A program made the position numbers and the translations under genes. Positions 42,382 to 50,906 of a stretch of DNA of 64,000 bases are shown here, piece by piece. The notes under the pieces are model-generated. The model was given only the letters and a program-made list of their open reading frames with translations. It had not been told where the DNA came from and did not search any database. The DNA is taken from positions 2,529,001 through 2,593,000 of the forward strand of contig NZ_CP136573.1 of assembly GCF_035194505.1 (NCBI RefSeq), written 5' to 3'. Numbering within the stretch: position 1 is the stretch's first letter; each line of letters opens with the position of its first letter. This DNA is from Erythrobacter sp. (GTDB lineage: Bacteria; Pseudomonadota; Alphaproteobacteria; Sphingomonadales; Sphingomonadaceae).

Positions 42382-43109
42382 TTGTATTTCCCGCCATTGA
42401 TTTGAAGGGCGGTCAGGTCGTCCGTCTCGCGGAAGGCGATATGGACCGCGCCACGATCTACGGCGATGATCCCGCCGCGCAGGCGCTGATCTTTGCGGAA
42501 GCCGGCGCCGAGCATCTCCACGTGGTCGATCTCGACGGCAGCTTTGCGGGCGAAAGCCGCAACCGCGAAGCCGTGGAAGCGATCGTCGCAGCCTTCCCCG
42601 GCTATGTGCAACTCGGCGGCGGCATCCGCGATGCGGCGGCGGTGGAGGGGTGGTTCAACCTCGGCGTTGCGCGCGTCGTGATGGGCTCGGCGGCGCTCAA
42701 GAACCCCGAATTCGTCAAGGACATGGCGCGCGAGTGGGAGAACGGCATCGTCGTCGCGGTCGACGCGAAGGACGGGATGGTGGCGACCGAGGGCTGGGCG
42801 GAAGTCTCCGACGTTCCGGTGACTGACCTCGCCCGCCGCTTCGAGGATGCGGGCGTCGCCTCGCTGCTGTTCACCGACATTGGCAGGGACGGCCTGCTCA
42901 AGGGCGTGAACATCGAAGCCACCGTGGACCTTGCTCGCCGCGTCGACATTCCGGTGATCGCCAGCGGCGGGGTGAAGGGGCTGGACGACATCCACATCCT
43001 CTCGCTCCACGCGCACGAGGGGATCGAAGGCGTGATCACGGGCCGCGCGCTCTACGAGGGGCGGCTGGACTTGGCCGCGGCAATCGCGATGGGGGCCAGG
43101 GCGGCATGA
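42378..43109 (+). CDS. hisA: Phosphoribosylformimino-AICAR ribotide isomerase
   Basis: TIM-barrel isomerase of 243 aa. Starts at GTG (42378), which overlaps the hisH stop as GTGA, giving MIVFPAIDLKGGQVV, the family N-terminus. Catalytic Asp8 and the Asp of VVAVDAKDG are present; the phosphate loop VIASGGVKGL is clear. The GTG start with no separate RBS indicates coupling to hisH translation. Confidence 0.95.
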   Translation: MIVFPAIDLKGGQVVRLAEGDMDRATIYGDDPAAQALIFAEAGAEHLHVVDLDGSFAGESRNREAVEAIVAAFPGYVQLGGGIRDAAAVEGWFNLGVARVVMGSAALKNPEFVKDMAREWENGIVVAVDAKDGMVATEGWAEVSDVPVTDLARRFEDAGVASLLFTDIGRDGLLKGVNIEATVDLARRVDIPVIASGGVKGLDDIHILSLHAHEGIEGVITGRALYEGRLDLAAAIAMGARAA

Positions 43110-43867
43110 CCGTCCGCATCCGCGTCATCCCCTGCCTCGACGTCGCCGATGGGCGCGTGGTCAAGGGCGTCAATTTCGTTGATCTGAAGGACGCGGGCGA
43201 TCCCGTCGAGCAGGCGCGCGCCTATGATGCGGCGGGCGCGGACGAGCTGTGCTTTCTCGATATTTCCGCCAGCCACGAAGGGCGCGGGACGCTGCTCGAC
43301 ATGGTGCGGCGCACGGCGGAAGTGTGCTTCATGCCGCTGACCGTCGGCGGCGGCGTGCGCTCTGCGGAGGACGCGCGCGCGCTGCTGCTGGCGGGGGCGG
43401 ACAAGGTGGCGGTCAACTCCGCGGCGGTTGCCCGGCCCGAACTGGTGGGCGAGATTGCCGAGCGCTTCGGCAGCCAGTGCGTGGTCGCCAGTGTGGACGC
43501 GCGCCGCACGCCGCGGGGCAATTGGGAAATCTTCACCCATGGCGGCCGCAAGCCCACGGGCATCGACGCGGTCGAATACGCCCGCAAGGTTGCTGACCTT
43601 GGCGCGGGCGAATTGCTCGTCACCTCGATGGACGGGGACGGGACGCAGCGCGGCTACGACCTCGATCTGACCCGCGAGATTGCCGATAGCGTCAGCGTGC
43701 CGGTGATCGCGAGCGGCGGGGTGGGAAGCCTCGAGCACCTCGTCGAGGGCGTGGTGAAGGGCCACGCCAGCGCGGTGCTCGCCGCCTCGATCTTCCACTT
43801 CGGCCACCACACCATTGCCGAGGCCCACGCGGCCCTGAGGGCAGCAGGACTTCCGGCACGCGGTTGA
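43106..43867 (+). CDS. hisF: Imidazole glycerol phosphate synthase, cyclase subunit
   Basis: TIM-barrel cyclase of 253 aa acting with HisH. RIRVIPCLDVADGRVVKG (Asp12), ASVDARR and VTSMDGDGTQRGYDLDL, plus VIASGGVGSLEHL, are the family blocks. The ATG overlaps the hisA stop as ATGA. A dispersed palindrome separates it from hisE. Confidence 0.97.
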   Translation: MTVRIRVIPCLDVADGRVVKGVNFVDLKDAGDPVEQARAYDAAGADELCFLDISASHEGRGTLLDMVRRTAEVCFMPLTVGGGVRSAEDARALLLAGADKVAVNSAAVARPELVGEIAERFGSQCVVASVDARRTPRGNWEIFTHGGRKPTGIDAVEYARKVADLGAGELLVTSMDGDGTQRGYDLDLTREIADSVSVPVIASGGVGSLEHLVEGVVKGHASAVLAASIFHFGHHTIAEAHAALRAAGLPARG

Positions 43868-43870
43868 AAC

Positions 43871-43979
43871 TTCGTCATTGCGAGCGTAGCGAAGCAATCC
43901 ATGAACCGAACCGTTCCGAAAGCGGCGACGTTCAATCCATGGATTGCCGCGTCGCCTGCGGCTCCTCGCAATGACGAGA
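43871..43979. repeat. Palindromic repeat (cgtcattgcgag family) between hisF and hisE
   Basis: Terminal arms cgtcattgcgag (43874) and ctcgcaatgacg (43967) are perfect complements; inner arms gcaatccatg and catggattgc pair too. This kind of cgtcattgcgag sequence is a widespread alphaproteobacterial dispersed repeat. It lies directly before the GTG start of hisE, so an RBS for hisE may lie within it or be missing. Confidence 0.85.
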
Positions 43980-43987
43980 TTGAATAC

Positions 43988-44305
43988 GTGTCAGACACCC
44001 TCACTCGCCTCGAAGCGACCATCGCCCAGCGCCTCACCGCCTCGCCGGAGGAAAGCTATGTGGCCAAGCTCCACGCCAAGGGCCTCGCCAAGATCGCGCA
44101 GAAGCTCGGCGAGGAAGCGACCGAGGTGGTGATCGCCGCGCTGGCCGGTGACGAGGCCGAGTTGGTGGGCGAGGCAGCGGACGTGATCTTCCACCTGATG
44201 GTGCTGCTCGCCGAAAAGGGCGTGCCGCTGGACAAGGTGCTCGCTGAGCTGGACCGCCGCGAGGGCACCTCGGGCATCGCCGAAAAAGCCTCCCGCAAGG
44301 ACTGA
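43988..44305 (+). CDS. hisE: Phosphoribosyl-ATP pyrophosphatase
   Basis: Second step of histidine synthesis; all-alpha NTP pyrophosphatase of 105 aa. ESYVAKLHAKGLAKIAQKLGEEATEVVIAAL is the MazG-like core, of which only part is quoted; the Glu residues of EEATE bind Mg. A GTG start at 43988 (SDTLTRLEATIAQ) was chosen because the upstream reading is a repeat element. The hinT gene follows after 5 bp. Confidence 0.92.
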   Translation: MSDTLTRLEATIAQRLTASPEESYVAKLHAKGLAKIAQKLGEEATEVVIAALAGDEAELVGEAADVIFHLMVLLAEKGVPLDKVLAELDRREGTSGIAEKASRKD

Positions 44306-44310
44306 CACCC

Positions 44311-44691
44311 ATGCCGATCGACCCGACCCTGCCCTATGACGACGCCAATATCTTCGCGAAGATCCTGCGCGGGGAAATCCCCTCGCGGAAGGTCTACGAG
44401 GATGATTGGGCCTTCGCCTTCGAGGACATCAACCCGCAGGCCGAGGTGCACACGCTGGTGGTGCCCAAGGGGGCTTATGTCAGCTGGGACGATTTCTCGG
44501 CCAAGGCGTCCGACGCGGAAATCGGCGGCTTCGTGCGCGCTGTCGGCGAAGTCGCCCGCATGAAGGGGCTGGTCGAACCCGGCTACCGCCTGCTCGCCAA
44601 TATCGGCACGCATGGCGGGCAGGAAGTGCCGCACCTCCACGTCCACATCTTCGGCGGCCAGCCTTTGGGACCGATGATCGCGCGGCGTTGA
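44311..44691 (+). CDS. hinT: HIT-family nucleotide hydrolase (HinT)
   Basis: Histidine-triad protein of 126 aa that removes AMP or related groups from phosphoramidates. The HLHVHIFGG triad is near the C-terminus; NIFAKILRGEIPS at the N-terminus is family-typical. Right after hisE, 5 bp away, in the same transcript. Confidence 0.95.
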   Translation: MPIDPTLPYDDANIFAKILRGEIPSRKVYEDDWAFAFEDINPQAEVHTLVVPKGAYVSWDDFSAKASDAEIGGFVRAVGEVARMKGLVEPGYRLLANIGTHGGQEVPHLHVHIFGGQPLGPMIARR

Positions 44692-44780
44692 TCGCGGACA
44701 GGACTCGTTTCACCGCCGTTCATCGACAAATCGCAACACCTGCCTTTGCAGCGATTCCCCGCTGCGCTAGGTGAGCGCAG

Positions 44781-45230
44781 ATGATCTCTCCCAACCCTCC
44801 CGGCGGCATTCTTGACGGGGCGCGGCACCTCTATGCGGTGCGCGTCTATTACGAGGATACCGACCTTTCGGGGATCACCTACCACGCCAATTATCTGCGC
44901 TGGTTCGAGCGGGCGCGGTCCGATCTGCTGCGGCTGCTCGGGATCGACCAGCGCGCGGCGATCGAGACGGGTGAGGGCGCCTATGCCCTGTCCGAGGTGA
45001 ACCTTCGCTACCTGCGCCCGGCCAAGCTCGACGATGATGTGGTGATCGAAACCCGCTGCACCGAGCTGGGCGCGGCCTCGTGCCGGATGCACCAGATCGC
45101 GAGACGGGGCGACGAGATGCTGTGCGAGGCGCACCTGCGCGTCGGCTTCATCACCCTCGATGGCCGCCCGCGCCGTCAGCCTGCCGCATGGCGGGATGCT
45201 TTTGCAGACTTCATGAACAAGGAAACCTGA
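44781..45230 (+). CDS. ybgC: Acyl-CoA thioesterase of the tol-pal cluster
   Basis: Hot-dog thioesterase of 149 aa. YYEDTDLSGITYHANYLRW with the catalytic Asp, and SDLLRLLGIDQ, are typical of YbgC. First gene of the tol-pal cluster; the tolQ GTG lies 5 bp after its stop. Confidence 0.93.
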   Translation: MISPNPPGGILDGARHLYAVRVYYEDTDLSGITYHANYLRWFERARSDLLRLLGIDQRAAIETGEGAYALSEVNLRYLRPAKLDDDVVIETRCTELGAASCRMHQIARRGDEMLCEAHLRVGFITLDGRPRRQPAAWRDAFADFMNKET

Positions 45231-45234
45231 TCCC

Positions 45235-45941
45235 GTGACGCTTGGCTTTCTCAGCGCCGCCGCTTCTGCCGCCGCTCCGACCCGGCTCGATCCGGTCGAA
45301 CTGTTCCTGCAGGCCGATATCATCGTGCAGGCGGTGATGCTCGGCCTGATCCTCGCGAGCGTGTGGGTGTGGACGATCATTGTCTCCTTCAGCATGCGGA
45401 TCGGCAAGCTCGGCAAGGCCTCGCGCGCCTACGAGGATGCCTTCTGGAGCGAGCACGACACCGAGGCCCTCGTCAGCAAGCAGCAGCGCAAGGAAGTGCC
45501 CGCCGCACGCGTGGTCGGCGCGGGGCTGGACGAATGGAAGAAGTCTACCGCCAAGCAGCCGGTTGACCGCGAGGCGACCCGCCAGCGCATCGGCGCGGCG
45601 ATGGAAAGCCAGGTCGCCGAGGAGGCGGACGAGCTTGCGGGCAGGCTCAATTTCCTCGCCACGGTCGGCTCGGTCGCGCCCTTTGTGGGCCTGTTCGGCA
45701 CGGTGTGGGGGATCATGAACTCCTTCTTCCAGATCGGCGCGCAGCAGAGCGCGAGCCTCGCAGTCGTGGCCCCCGGCATTGCCGAAGCGCTGTTTGCAAC
45801 CGCCATCGGCCTGTTCGCGGCGATCCCCGCCGTCATCGCCTACAACCGCTTCTCGGGCGCGGTGAATGTCTATGAGGCCAAGCTCCAGCGCTTTGCCGAC
45901 AAGGTCCATGCCGGCCTGAGCCGCGAGTTGGACCGGGTGTG

Positions 45942-45942
<1 letters not shown>
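45235..45942 (+). CDS. tolQ: Tol-Pal system proton-channel subunit TolQ
   Basis: Inner-membrane protein of 235 aa with three helices: about 20-45, 135-160 (GSVAPFVGLFGTVWGIMNSF) and 165-190 (GIAEALFATAIGLFAAIPAVIAY, partly quoted). With TolR it forms the PMF-driven motor. GTG start. Overlaps tolR by one base (TGATG). Confidence 0.96.
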
Positions 45943-46388
<446 letters not shown>

Positions 46389-46401
46389 TCCGGTACGCAT
46401 C

Positions 46402-47211
46402 ATGGGAGAGATCGCGCTTCGCAACGAGGAGAAGGTCGGCCTGCTGGCAGCATTGGTGCTGCACGGCGCGCTGGTGACCGTGCTGCTCATGCAGACGGTG
46501 CGCTCCGAGGTCGCGGTGTTCCCTGATCGCATGACGGTGAGCCTTGCGACCGAAGTGGGGTTGGAGGCGCAATCGCCCGATCCGGTGGCCGAGAGCCGCG
46601 CGGCCATCGCCCCGACGCTGGCGGAGGATCCCGCGCCCGCGCCTGAAGCGGCCAAGCCCGCGCCGCCCACCCGCGTCCAGCCCGCCCCGCCGCCGAAGCC
46701 CGTCACCCGCACCGCCACCCAGCAGCCCGCGCCGACGCGTGACCGCTCGCGCCCTGATCGCACCGCGCCAAAGCCCGCCGCCACGCCTGCCAAGGCGGCG
46801 GCCAAGGGCGGGGGCAGCCGGATCGGGGACGACTTCCTCGAAGGCAAGGGCAGCTCCACCACCACCACCGAAACCCGCGCCCCTGCGGCCAAGTTCGGCG
46901 CGCAGGAGGCTGCGGACCTGCGCTCGGCGATCACCCGCCAGATCAAGCGCAACTGGACGGCGCCCAACGGGGTGGAGGCCGAATTGCTGGTGTCGGTGGT
47001 CAGCTGGAAGCTCAATCCCGACGGGACGCTCAAGGGCCGCCCGACGTGCCGCACCAACCCGAGCAGCATCACCGAAGCCAACCGTCCGCAGGCCGCGCTC
47101 CATTGCGAGCGGGCGATCCGTGCGGTGCAACTCGCCGATTTCTCCAAATTGCCCGATCAGTTCTATAGTCGCTGGGACGATCTCGAATGGCAATTCGACC
47201 GAAGGCTCTGA
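46402..47211 (+). CDS. tolA: TolA (periplasm-spanning linker of Tol-Pal)
   Basis: 269 aa: N-terminal helix at residues 12-32 (GLLAALVLHGALVTVLLM), a Pro/Ala/Lys-rich extended region of about 100 residues, shorter than the long helix of E. coli TolA, and a C-terminal domain with ITRQIKRNWTAPNGVEAELL, which fits TolA/TonB C-terminal folds. Placed between tolR and tolB as expected. The low-complexity middle gives long shadow reading frames in other phases. Confidence 0.88.
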   Translation: MGEIALRNEEKVGLLAALVLHGALVTVLLMQTVRSEVAVFPDRMTVSLATEVGLEAQSPDPVAESRAAIAPTLAEDPAPAPEAAKPAPPTRVQPAPPPKPVTRTATQQPAPTRDRSRPDRTAPKPAATPAKAAAKGGGSRIGDDFLEGKGSSTTTTETRAPAAKFGAQEAADLRSAITRQIKRNWTAPNGVEAELLVSVVSWKLNPDGTLKGRPTCRTNPSSITEANRPQAALHCERAIRAVQLADFSKLPDQFYSRWDDLEWQFDRRL

Positions 47212-47212
47212 C

Positions 47213-48610
47213 ATGACCAAGACATTCTTCCTCCTCACTGCCGCCCTGCTGGCCGCGCCCGCCATGGCGCAGGACTTGGGCGCGCCCATCGGGGAAGATC
47301 AGCGGGTCGAGAGCGTGACGGTCGAAGGCGAGGACGCCGACGGCCCGCTGCGCGGCACGGTGACCGACGAAAGCGCATGGTCGGACATCGGCATCGCCAT
47401 CCCCGCCTTCGCCACTGACCGCGAGCGGGCTACCCCCGCCAACGAGGCCGGCACCGGCGCGCTGGGCCGCGAGATTGCCCGCGTCATCACCGCCAACCTG
47501 CGCAACAACGGGTTGTTCAAGCCGGTCGGCCCCGACAGCCTGCCCCAGCCCGCCTTCCCGCAGATCACCGCGCCCGAATTCAGCACCTGGAGCGGGCGCA
47601 GCGCGGAGATGCTGGTGCACGGCTATGTCCGCGCGCGTGACGATGGCCGGCTGGTGGTCGGCTGCTACCTCTATGACGTCGCCTTGCAGCAGCAGCTGGT
47701 GCGCGAGGGCTGGGTGGTGGGCCCGGCCGACTGGCGGCGCGCGGCGCACAAGTGCTCCGACCTCATCTTCAGCCGTTTGACCGGCGAGAGCCCGTTCTTC
47801 GACAGCCGCATCGCCTATATCGCCGAGACGGGGCCGAAGGATGCCCGCGTCAAGCGCCTTGCGGTGATGGATTCGGACGGGGCGAACCACCGCTTCCTGA
47901 CCTTGGGCAGCGCCACCGCGCTCACCCCGCGCTATTCGCCCGACTATTCGAAGATCCTCTATCTCTCATACGTCGACGGCAATCCGCGCATCTATGTCTA
48001 TGACCTTGGCACCGGCAAGCAGACGCTGGTGACCGAGAACAAGAGCCCGACGCTCGCCCCGCGCTGGTCGCCCGATGGCAAGTCGATCCTCTATTCGATG
48101 GCGGTTGCGGGCAATACCGAGATCTACCGCGTGCCCGCCACGGGCGGGGCGAGCGTCAAGCTCACCAACTCGCCCGGCATCGACGTGGGCGGCAGCTACT
48201 CGCCCGATGGCAGCAAGATCGTGTTCGAGAGCGACCGTTCGGGCAGCCAGCAGTGCTACATCATGAATGCCGATGGTTCGAACCAGCGCCGCATCAGCTT
48301 CTTTGGCGGGCGCTGCGCCACGCCCGAATGGAGCCCGCGCGGCGACCAGATCGCCTTCACGCGCATTGCCGGCGATTTCAACGTCGCGGTGATGAGCCCC
48401 ACCGGCGGGAACATGCGCGTGCTGACCAAGGGCTGGCAGGACGAGGCGCCGACATGGGCGCCCAATGGCCGCATCATCCAGTTCTTCCGCACCGAGGCGA
48501 ACACCGGGCGTTCGGGCATCTGGCAGGTGGACCTGACCGGTGAGAACGAGCGCCGCCTGCCGACCCCGGTTGACGCCTCCGATCCGGCCTGGGGCCCGAT
48601 CCGCCCCTGA
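47213..48610 (+). CDS. tolB: Tol-Pal beta-propeller protein TolB
   Basis: Periplasmic protein of 465 aa with a signal peptide (LLAAPAMAQ), an N-terminal domain and repeated beta-propeller blades (YSPDYSKILYLSYVDG, RWSPDGKSILYSMAVAG, YSPDGSKIVFESDRSGS). It bridges TolA and Pal. ATG at 47213 lies 1 bp after the tolA stop. A longer in-frame reading upstream is just tolA in another phase. Confidence 0.97.
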   Translation: MTKTFFLLTAALLAAPAMAQDLGAPIGEDQRVESVTVEGEDADGPLRGTVTDESAWSDIGIAIPAFATDRERATPANEAGTGALGREIARVITANLRNNGLFKPVGPDSLPQPAFPQITAPEFSTWSGRSAEMLVHGYVRARDDGRLVVGCYLYDVALQQQLVREGWVVGPADWRRAAHKCSDLIFSRLTGESPFFDSRIAYIAETGPKDARVKRLAVMDSDGANHRFLTLGSATALTPRYSPDYSKILYLSYVDGNPRIYVYDLGTGKQTLVTENKSPTLAPRWSPDGKSILYSMAVAGNTEIYRVPATGGASVKLTNSPGIDVGGSYSPDGSKIVFESDRSGSQQCYIMNADGSNQRRISFFGGRCATPEWSPRGDQIAFTRIAGDFNVAVMSPTGGNMRVLTKGWQDEAPTWAPNGRIIQFFRTEANTGRSGIWQVDLTGENERRLPTPVDASDPAWGPIRP

Positions 48611-48663
48611 GCCAGCAACGCGCCGAACCCTTCACCCCGAATGACAAGCCGAAAGGAACCATC

Positions 48664-49182
48664 ATGAACACCAAGCTTGCCACCGCTCTGCTGCTGGCCT
48701 CGGCCACCGGCCTTGCCGCCTGCGCCAAGAAGCCGCCCGAGCAGCTGCCCCCGCCGCCCTCGCAGACGGTGACCCAGCCGCAGACCCGCCCGCAGGTCCA
48801 GCCGACCGGGCCGAGCGTCGGCACGCAGGCGCACTTCGCCGCGGCGGTCGGCGGATCGACCACGGTCTATTTCGATACCGACAAGTACAACATCGATTCG
48901 CAGGATGCCGCCGCCTTGCAGGCGCAGGCGCAGTACTTCGCACGCTATCCGCAGGTCACCTTCACCATCGAAGGCCATGCCGATGAACGGGGAACGCGCG
49001 AATACAACATCGCGCTGGGCGAAAAGCGCGCGACTGCGGCGAAGAACTTCCTCGTCAGCCTCGGCGTCGATCCGGGCCGCATCGCGGTGGTGAGCTACGG
49101 CAAGGAGCGCCCCGTGGCGCTCGGTTCGGACGAAACCTCGTGGGCGCGTAACCGCCGCGCCGCGAGCGTGATCATCAACTGA
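48664..49182 (+). CDS. pal: Peptidoglycan-associated lipoprotein Pal
   Basis: 172 aa with lipobox LAAC (residue 20). The OmpA-like peptidoglycan-binding domain has TVYFDTDKYNID and FTIEGHADERGTREYNIALG, then RNRRAASVIIN. RBS GAAAGGA precedes the ATG. Last gene of the tol-pal cluster; a small opposing gene begins its stop 3 bp beyond. Confidence 0.97.
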   Translation: MNTKLATALLLASATGLAACAKKPPEQLPPPPSQTVTQPQTRPQVQPTGPSVGTQAHFAAAVGGSTTVYFDTDKYNIDSQDAAALQAQAQYFARYPQVTFTIEGHADERGTREYNIALGEKRATAAKNFLVSLGVDPGRIAVVSYGKERPVALGSDETSWARNRRAASVIIN

Positions 49183-49185
49183 TGA

Positions 49186-49347
49186 TCAGCTGTTGTGCAG
49201 GTCGGGCGAAAGTCCGGCCTGCACCTCGAAGGGCGCAGGCGCCGCGGGCGCCTCGATCCCGGCCAGATCCCGCGCGCCCGTGACGATGCACAGCCCGGCA
49301 AGGGCGAGCACGGAAAACAGGCTGGAGAGGGTCAGTTGCTGGCTCAT
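49186..49347 (-). CDS. Small single-helix protein (53 aa) convergent with pal
   Basis: A 53-codon reading frame starting MSQQLTLSSLFSVLALAG and ending GLSPDLHNS. The hydrophobic stretch LSSLFSVLALAGLCIVTG is a likely signal peptide or membrane anchor, followed by a Pro/Ala-rich tail. The stop lies 3 bp from the pal stop. It looks like a real small gene because the hydrophobic profile is coherent and the other frames are not. The RBS is weak (agaag). Function unknown. Confidence 0.55.
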   Translation of the reverse strand: MSQQLTLSSLFSVLALAGLCIVTGARDLAGIEAPAAPAPFEVQAGLSPDLHNS

Positions 49348-49521
49348 CGGATCTTCTGCTTGGCGGAACGGGAACGATTCCGCGCGCGGTGGTTATCTTG
49401 CAATGCAACATTTCACATTGCAACTGGTTCCCGCATTCTCACGGCTTTCCAACATCGGCCACTGCGCCTAGATGGGACGCGTGACTCCATCGACCAACGA
49501 CATGACGCCCGGGGCGAACCC

Positions 49522-50055
49522 GTGAGCCGCGCGCGCCGCTCGATGGACTGGGGCTTTCCGCGCTGGCGGGGCTATGGCTCCTCGCAGGACGCGGTCAATG
49601 TCCGCATCTGCGATCGCCACGGCTGCGACGAGCCGGGCAATTGCCCCGCGCCCAAGGCGCCCAACAGCCGCGACCGGTGGTATTTCTGCCAGAAGCACGC
49701 GGCCGAATATAATTCGCGCTGGGACTATTTCGAAGGCCTCGAAGCCGCCGAGAAGGAAGAACGCGCCCGCGCCGAAAGGGCCGAGAATGCGGGCTATGCC
49801 GAGGCGGCGCATTACGGCTGGGCGGGTTCGGGCGACGGATCACGCAGCGCGGATGAAATGCGCGCGCTGGAAGTGCTGGGGCTGGAGGCCGACGCCGATT
49901 TCGCCGCCGTGAAGAAAGCGTACCGCGCCCGCGCCAAGGAAGTGCACCCCGATGTGAAGCCGGGCGATGCCGAGGCGGCCAAGCAGTTCCAGCTGATCCA
50001 GACCAGCTACGAAGTCCTGCGCGCCGCCGAAGAACGCCGCGAGTGGCGGGGCTGA
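49522..50055 (+). CDS. J-domain protein with an N-terminal Cys-rich segment
   Basis: Cochaperone-like protein of about 177 aa. The C-terminal J domain is ALEVLGLEADADFAAVKKAY with HPD in KEVHPDVKPGD, so it can stimulate DnaK. The N-terminal part is MDWGFPRWRGYG followed by five cysteines (ICDRHGC, NCPAP, FCQKH), which may bind zinc. The start is uncertain: GTG at 49522 or ATG at 49543, both in frame. This SRARRSMDWGFPRWRGYG layout is one I associate with alphaproteobacterial J-domain proteins. Confidence 0.82.
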   Translation: MSRARRSMDWGFPRWRGYGSSQDAVNVRICDRHGCDEPGNCPAPKAPNSRDRWYFCQKHAAEYNSRWDYFEGLEAAEKEERARAERAENAGYAEAAHYGWAGSGDGSRSADEMRALEVLGLEADADFAAVKKAYRARAKEVHPDVKPGDAEAAKQFQLIQTSYEVLRAAEERREWRG

Positions 50056-50059
50056 GCGC

Positions 50060-50893
50060 CTAGGGCTGCGGCCCCGCGAAGCCCTTGCCTTTGCTGTCGA
50101 TCTGCGGATCGGGGTTGTCGTTCCACCACGCCACATCGGTCCACGGGCGCACGTCGATCTCGTGGGTCCAGCAATTGCGCGGCTGGTGGGCGAGGTGCCA
50201 ATAGGTTTCGGCCAGCACCGCCGGATCGATGATGCCTTGCGCGCCCTTGTTCGCCTTGAAGGTCTCGTAGCGGTCTCCGAGGAGCTTGCCGAGCGTGTCG
50301 GGCGCATCGACTGCGCCGTCGACCACCACGTGGGCGACATGGACGCCCTTGGGGGCAAACTCGGCGTTCAAAGTCTGGCACAGCATCCGCCGCCCGCCCA
50401 TGGCTGCGGCATGGCTGTGCTGCCCGGCATTGCCGCGCATCGCTGCCGTGGCCGAGGTGACCAGCAGCGTGCCATGCGCGCCGGTCTTGGCGCGCTCCAC
50501 CATCGCCGGGAACAGCGCATGGGCGAGGCGGAACACCCCGTAGGTGCCGAGCCGCCAGCCGAGCTCGAAAATGCGGTGCGGGGTCGCCTCCAAGGGCCGG
50601 TTCCCGATCTGCGCGCCGAGATTGTAGAGCGCTGTGTGGATCGGGCCGACATCGCGTTCGGTGCGCGCGACCAGCTCCTCGATCGCGCCGTCCTCCGCCG
50701 CATTGAGCAGCGTGCCGCTGGCCGAGCCGCCCGCCGTTTCGATCTGGCCGACCAGCCGCTGGAGCCCCGCCTCGTCAGAGCGGCGCGCCATGACCGCGTG
50801 ATAGCCCCCCGCAGCAAAGCGCATGGCGGCATTGCCCCCGATCCCGGCCCCCGCGCCGATCACCAGAAACACGGGCTTGCGGCTGTCGGTCAT
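50060..50893 (-). CDS. SDR-fold protein with non-standard active site
   Basis: Rossmann protein of 277 aa. The nucleotide-binding motif GAGAGIG (13-19) is present. Ser147 (LLVTSATAAMRG) is in place, but the Tyr-x-x-x-Lys site reads His161-A-A-A-Met165, so normal SDR chemistry is unlikely. C-terminus HEIDVRPWTDVAWWNDNP is typical of a specific SDR subgroup annotated as putative oxidoreductases. Role unknown; possibly a binding protein or an enzyme using other residues. Convergent with the J-domain gene (5 bp apart). Confidence 0.8.
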   Translation of the reverse strand: MTDSRKPVFLVIGAGAGIGGNAAMRFAAGGYHAVMARRSDEAGLQRLVGQIETAGGSASGTLLNAAEDGAIEELVARTERDVGPIHTALYNLGAQIGNRPLEATPHRIFELGWRLGTYGVFRLAHALFPAMVERAKTGAHGTLLVTSATAAMRGNAGQHSHAAAMGGRRMLCQTLNAEFAPKGVHVAHVVVDGAVDAPDTLGKLLGDRYETFKANKGAQGIIDPAVLAETYWHLAHQPRNCWTHEIDVRPWTDVAWWNDNPDPQIDSKGKGFAGPQP

Positions 50894-50906
50894 GCGAAGT
50901 CTCCCC

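Noticed and set aside
46544..47212. Extended N-terminus of tolB running through tolA
   Set aside because: It is tolA read in another frame, Arg/Pro-rich; the true TolB starts with a signal peptide at 47213.
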